The position numbers were made by a program, and so were the translations under genes. DNA of 6,187 nucleotides from assembly GCA_035292625.1 (NCBI GenBank), contig DATDPS010000029.1, positions 1 to 6,187 on the forward strand, written 5' to 3'. Of this stretch, positions 4,699 through 6,187 are shown piece after piece (within the stretch, counting starts at the first letter, position 1; each line of letters starts with the position of its first letter). Source of the DNA: SHZL01 sp035292625 (lineage in GTDB: Bacteria > Pseudomonadota > Gammaproteobacteria > Xanthomonadales > SZUA-36). The notes beneath the pieces were generated by a model. The model was not told the origin of the DNA, did no database searches, and saw only the letters and a list, made by a program, of their open reading frames with translations.

Positions 4699-5468
4699 TG
4701 GCCGGCGCCTCGCGTAAGCATTTCCAGCAATTGGGCATGCAGGCCGGGCGCCGCCGCCAGCACCGAGCTGGTGTCCAGGCCCGGGGGTTTGCCATCCAGG
4801 TCTGTAAACACGCCCCCTGCTTCACGCACGATGACTGCCAGCGCGGCGATGTCGAGGATGTTCACATCCGATTCGATCACGGCATCGACCTGCCCGGCGG
4901 CCAGGCGGTGGTAGTGGTAATAGTCGCCATAACCGCGCGTGCGGCCGGCGCCTGCAAGTATCCGCCCCAGCGCGCTCCAGCGCCGCGACGCGGCCAGCGA
5001 CTGTATGTTGCCGGTCGATATGGTGGCTTCCCGGAGCGTGGCCATCTGGCGCACTCTGACTGGCTTGCCATCGAGTTGCGCACCCTGGCCCCGCACCGCC
5101 CAGGCCAGCTCATGGTGCGCTGGTGCCGAGGATACGCCGAGCAGCAGTTCGCCGCGGTGCATCAGGGCAATCTGGGTTGAAAACATGCCGTAACCGGCGA
5201 CGAAACTCTTGGTGCCGTCGATCGGATCAACCAGCCACAGGTATTCGGCTGTCTCTGTCGTGCGGCCGCTTTCCTCACCGTAAAAACCGTGTTGGGGAAA
5301 GGCGTCAAGCAGCATGCCGCGAATCATGTCTTCGGCTTCGCGGTCGGCTACCGTGACCGGGGTTTGATCGGGTTTGATATCCACCCTGAACTCGCCGCGA
5401 TAATAACTCCGGATCACTTCAGCCGATGCCTTGGCGGCGGCAATGGCGACCTGCAGGAATTTCTCCAT
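4695..5468 (-). CDS. Inositol-monophosphatase-family phosphatase, HisN-like
   Basis: A 257-residue Mg-dependent phosphomonoesterase. Family motifs: TPVTVADREAE (36-46), GEES (64-67, metal ligand Glu65), VDPIDGTKSF (80-89, Asp81 and Asp84), and a C-terminal metal motif NILDIAAL (203-210, Asp206). TRGYGDYYHYHRLAAGQVDAVIE (177-199) resembles the HisN-type histidinol-phosphatase branch (RGxGDxY...AxGxxDA) more than SuhB or CysQ, so dephosphorylation of L-histidinol phosphate is the leading guess; inositol phosphate or another sugar/nucleotide monophosphate remains possible. The usual Trp of WDxAA is Leu205. I chose the ATG at 5466-5468 because GGAG lies six bases upstream and the family N-terminus begins there. 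The longer frame to 5624 adds 52 unrelated residues. It is the first gene of the operon with nudE and cysQ, and divergent from rsmE. Confidence 0.88.
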   Translation of the reverse strand: MEKFLQVAIAAAKASAEVIRSYYRGEFRVDIKPDQTPVTVADREAEDMIRGMLLDAFPQHGFYGEESGRTTETAEYLWLVDPIDGTKSFVAGYGMFSTQIALMHRGELLLGVSSAPAHHELAWAVRGQGAQLDGKPVRVRQMATLREATISTGNIQSLAASRRWSALGRILAGAGRTRGYGDYYHYHRLAAGQVDAVIESDVNILDIAALAVIVREAGGVFTDLDGKPPGLDTSSVLAAAPGLHAQLLEMLTRGAGQ

Positions 5469-5628
5469 GTTTAACTCCGATTTATGCTCTTGCCCACCAA
5501 TCCGACTGGTGTGTCGGTGCAGCCATGAGATAATGCCCTCGCTTGGCCGGCATTGCCTGATGATAACAAAACCCGTATTCAGCACGCCTGCAGTACCGCG
5601 TGGCGGTCGGGTTTCCAGGACCATGCAA
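5469..5628. promoter_or_regulatory. Divergent control region between the HisN-like gene and rsmE
   Basis: This 160-bp gap must hold the starts for both directions. On plus, TTGCCT (5553-5558) and TATTCA (5576-5581) with a 17-base spacer are a weak candidate promoter for rsmE. On minus, no convincing promoter is seen; a CATAAA about 15-20 bases before the start is too close and lacks a -35. Near 5496-5516 two overlapping short inverted repeats (CACCA/TGGTG and CCGAC/GTCGG) share sequence and could be alternative hairpins or an operator. Confidence 0.3.
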
Positions 5629-6187
5629 ATGCGTAATCACCGAATCCATACTGAACTGGCACTTGAACCCGGAAAGACTGTCATTTTACCCGCTGAGCCG
5701 GCCCATTACCTGTCGCGGGTGTTGCGCGCGGTGGCCGGGCAAACGATAGTGCTGTTCAACGGCAACGGGCTCGACTATAAGGCGGAAATCACGGGTTTCC
5801 GCCGTGATACCGTCCAGCTCATGGTACACGGCAGCCTGCCGGCATGTTCCGAGTCGCCGCTGCAGCTGACGCTGGTCCAGGCGGTCAGTCGCGGTGAGCG
5901 CATGGACCTCACCCTGCAAAAGGCCACCGAGTTGGGCGTGATGGCCTTTCAGCCGGTATTCACGGCTCGCACTGAGGTGCGTCTGACTGCGGACAAAACC
6001 ATGCGGCGCATGGAGCACTGGCGCAAAGTGATCATTTCAGCCTGCGAGCAGAGTGGCCGCGCCTGCCTGCCGGCTTTGCATGAACCGGTCGATCTGCTGC
6101 ACTGGATGCAAAGTGAGACGCAGGCCAGCCGCGTGGTGCTGGCGCCAGGAGCGTCCCGTTCGCTGGCGGGATTGTCCGTGGCGGGGG
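5629..6187 (+). CDS. rsmE: 16S rRNA (uracil(1498)-N(3))-methyltransferase RsmE, partial
   Basis: I read 186 uninterrupted codons on the plus strand up to the window end. RsmE uses S-adenosylmethionine to methylate N3 of U1498 in 16S rRNA of the 30S subunit. The N-terminal PUA-like domain shows MRNHRI (1-6), HYLSRVLRAVAGQ (27-38, family HIxxVLRxxxGQ) and VLFNGNG (41-47). The SPOUT methyltransferase domain begins about residue 77 with VQAVSRGERMDLTLQKATELGV (83-104) and ACEQSGR (138-144), both strong signatures. E. coli RsmE is 243 residues, so the C-terminal knot with the GPEGG SAM-binding loop is missing. Two ATGs lie six bases apart (5623 and 5629). The second has AGGA at 5617-5620 eight bases upstream and matches the family N-terminus, so I chose it. 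Confidence 0.95.
   Translation, partial: MRNHRIHTELALEPGKTVILPAEPAHYLSRVLRAVAGQTIVLFNGNGLDYKAEITGFRRDTVQLMVHGSLPACSESPLQLTLVQAVSRGERMDLTLQKATELGVMAFQPVFTARTEVRLTADKTMRRMEHWRKVIISACEQSGRACLPALHEPVDLLHWMQSETQASRVVLAPGASRSLAGLSVAG

Noticed and set aside
5469..5624. N-terminal extension of the HisN-like protein to 309 residues
   Set aside because: The extra 52 residues do not resemble the family, the ATG at 5468 has GGAG at six bases, and the extension would run through the divergent promoter region up to the rsmE start.
5686..6018. 110-codon minus-strand open frame opposite rsmE
   Set aside because: It is antisense to the conserved RsmE coding sequence and has no independent support.
1..6187. 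Defence system, mobile element or CRISPR array
   Set aside because: All sizeable frames are explained by housekeeping genes; no transposase, integrase, terminal repeats or regularly spaced repeats are present.

Overview
The window looks like chromosomal housekeeping DNA from a GC-rich gammaproteobacterium. The evidence is close resemblance to gammaproteobacterial ErpA, NudE, CysQ and RsmE, plus an AmpE-family protein and a DUF6776-type protein, both mostly found in this class. I cannot name a genus. There are no mobile elements, CRISPR arrays, tRNAs, rRNAs or obvious foreign islands. Eight genes are present, and the two at the edges run off the window.

Layout, left to right. Positions 1-624 (minus) hold the N-terminal part of an AmpE-family membrane protein. 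It is preceded by an extended -10 promoter and two identical 10-bp palindromes 50 bp apart. Positions 722-2924 (minus) hold a probable operon transcribed leftwards: a DUF6776-like membrane protein, then erpA (A-type Fe-S carrier), then nudC (NAD(H) pyrophosphatase / NAD-RNA decapping family). Positions 2925-3313 are a 389-bp AT-richer gap. It contains a strong sigma70-like promoter followed about 90 nt later by a textbook intrinsic terminator, both on the minus strand, which together predict a small RNA. Positions 3314-5468 (minus) hold a tight overlapping operon: a HisN-like inositol-monophosphatase-family enzyme, then nudE (ATGA overlap), then cysQ (TTGA overlap with a TTG start). Positions 5629-6187 (plus) hold the start of rsmE, divergent from that operon and cut by the window end.

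How the genes fit together. The HisN-like/nudE/cysQ unit encodes three soluble enzymes that cleave phosphate or nucleotide metabolites: a phosphomonoesterase, an ADP-ribose/Ap3A/NADH-type Nudix hydrolase and the PAP phosphatase. NudC in the neighbouring operon also acts on NAD(H)-type dinucleotides. ErpA delivers Fe-S clusters to apo-enzymes, and RsmE modifies 16S rRNA. The coding content is mostly conventional. The least explained items are the predicted small RNA in the 389-bp gap, the duplicated palindrome at the ampE promoter, a Gly-to-His change in the NudC Nudix box, and the HisN-like gene standing where a HAD nucleotidase usually sits next to nudE-cysQ.
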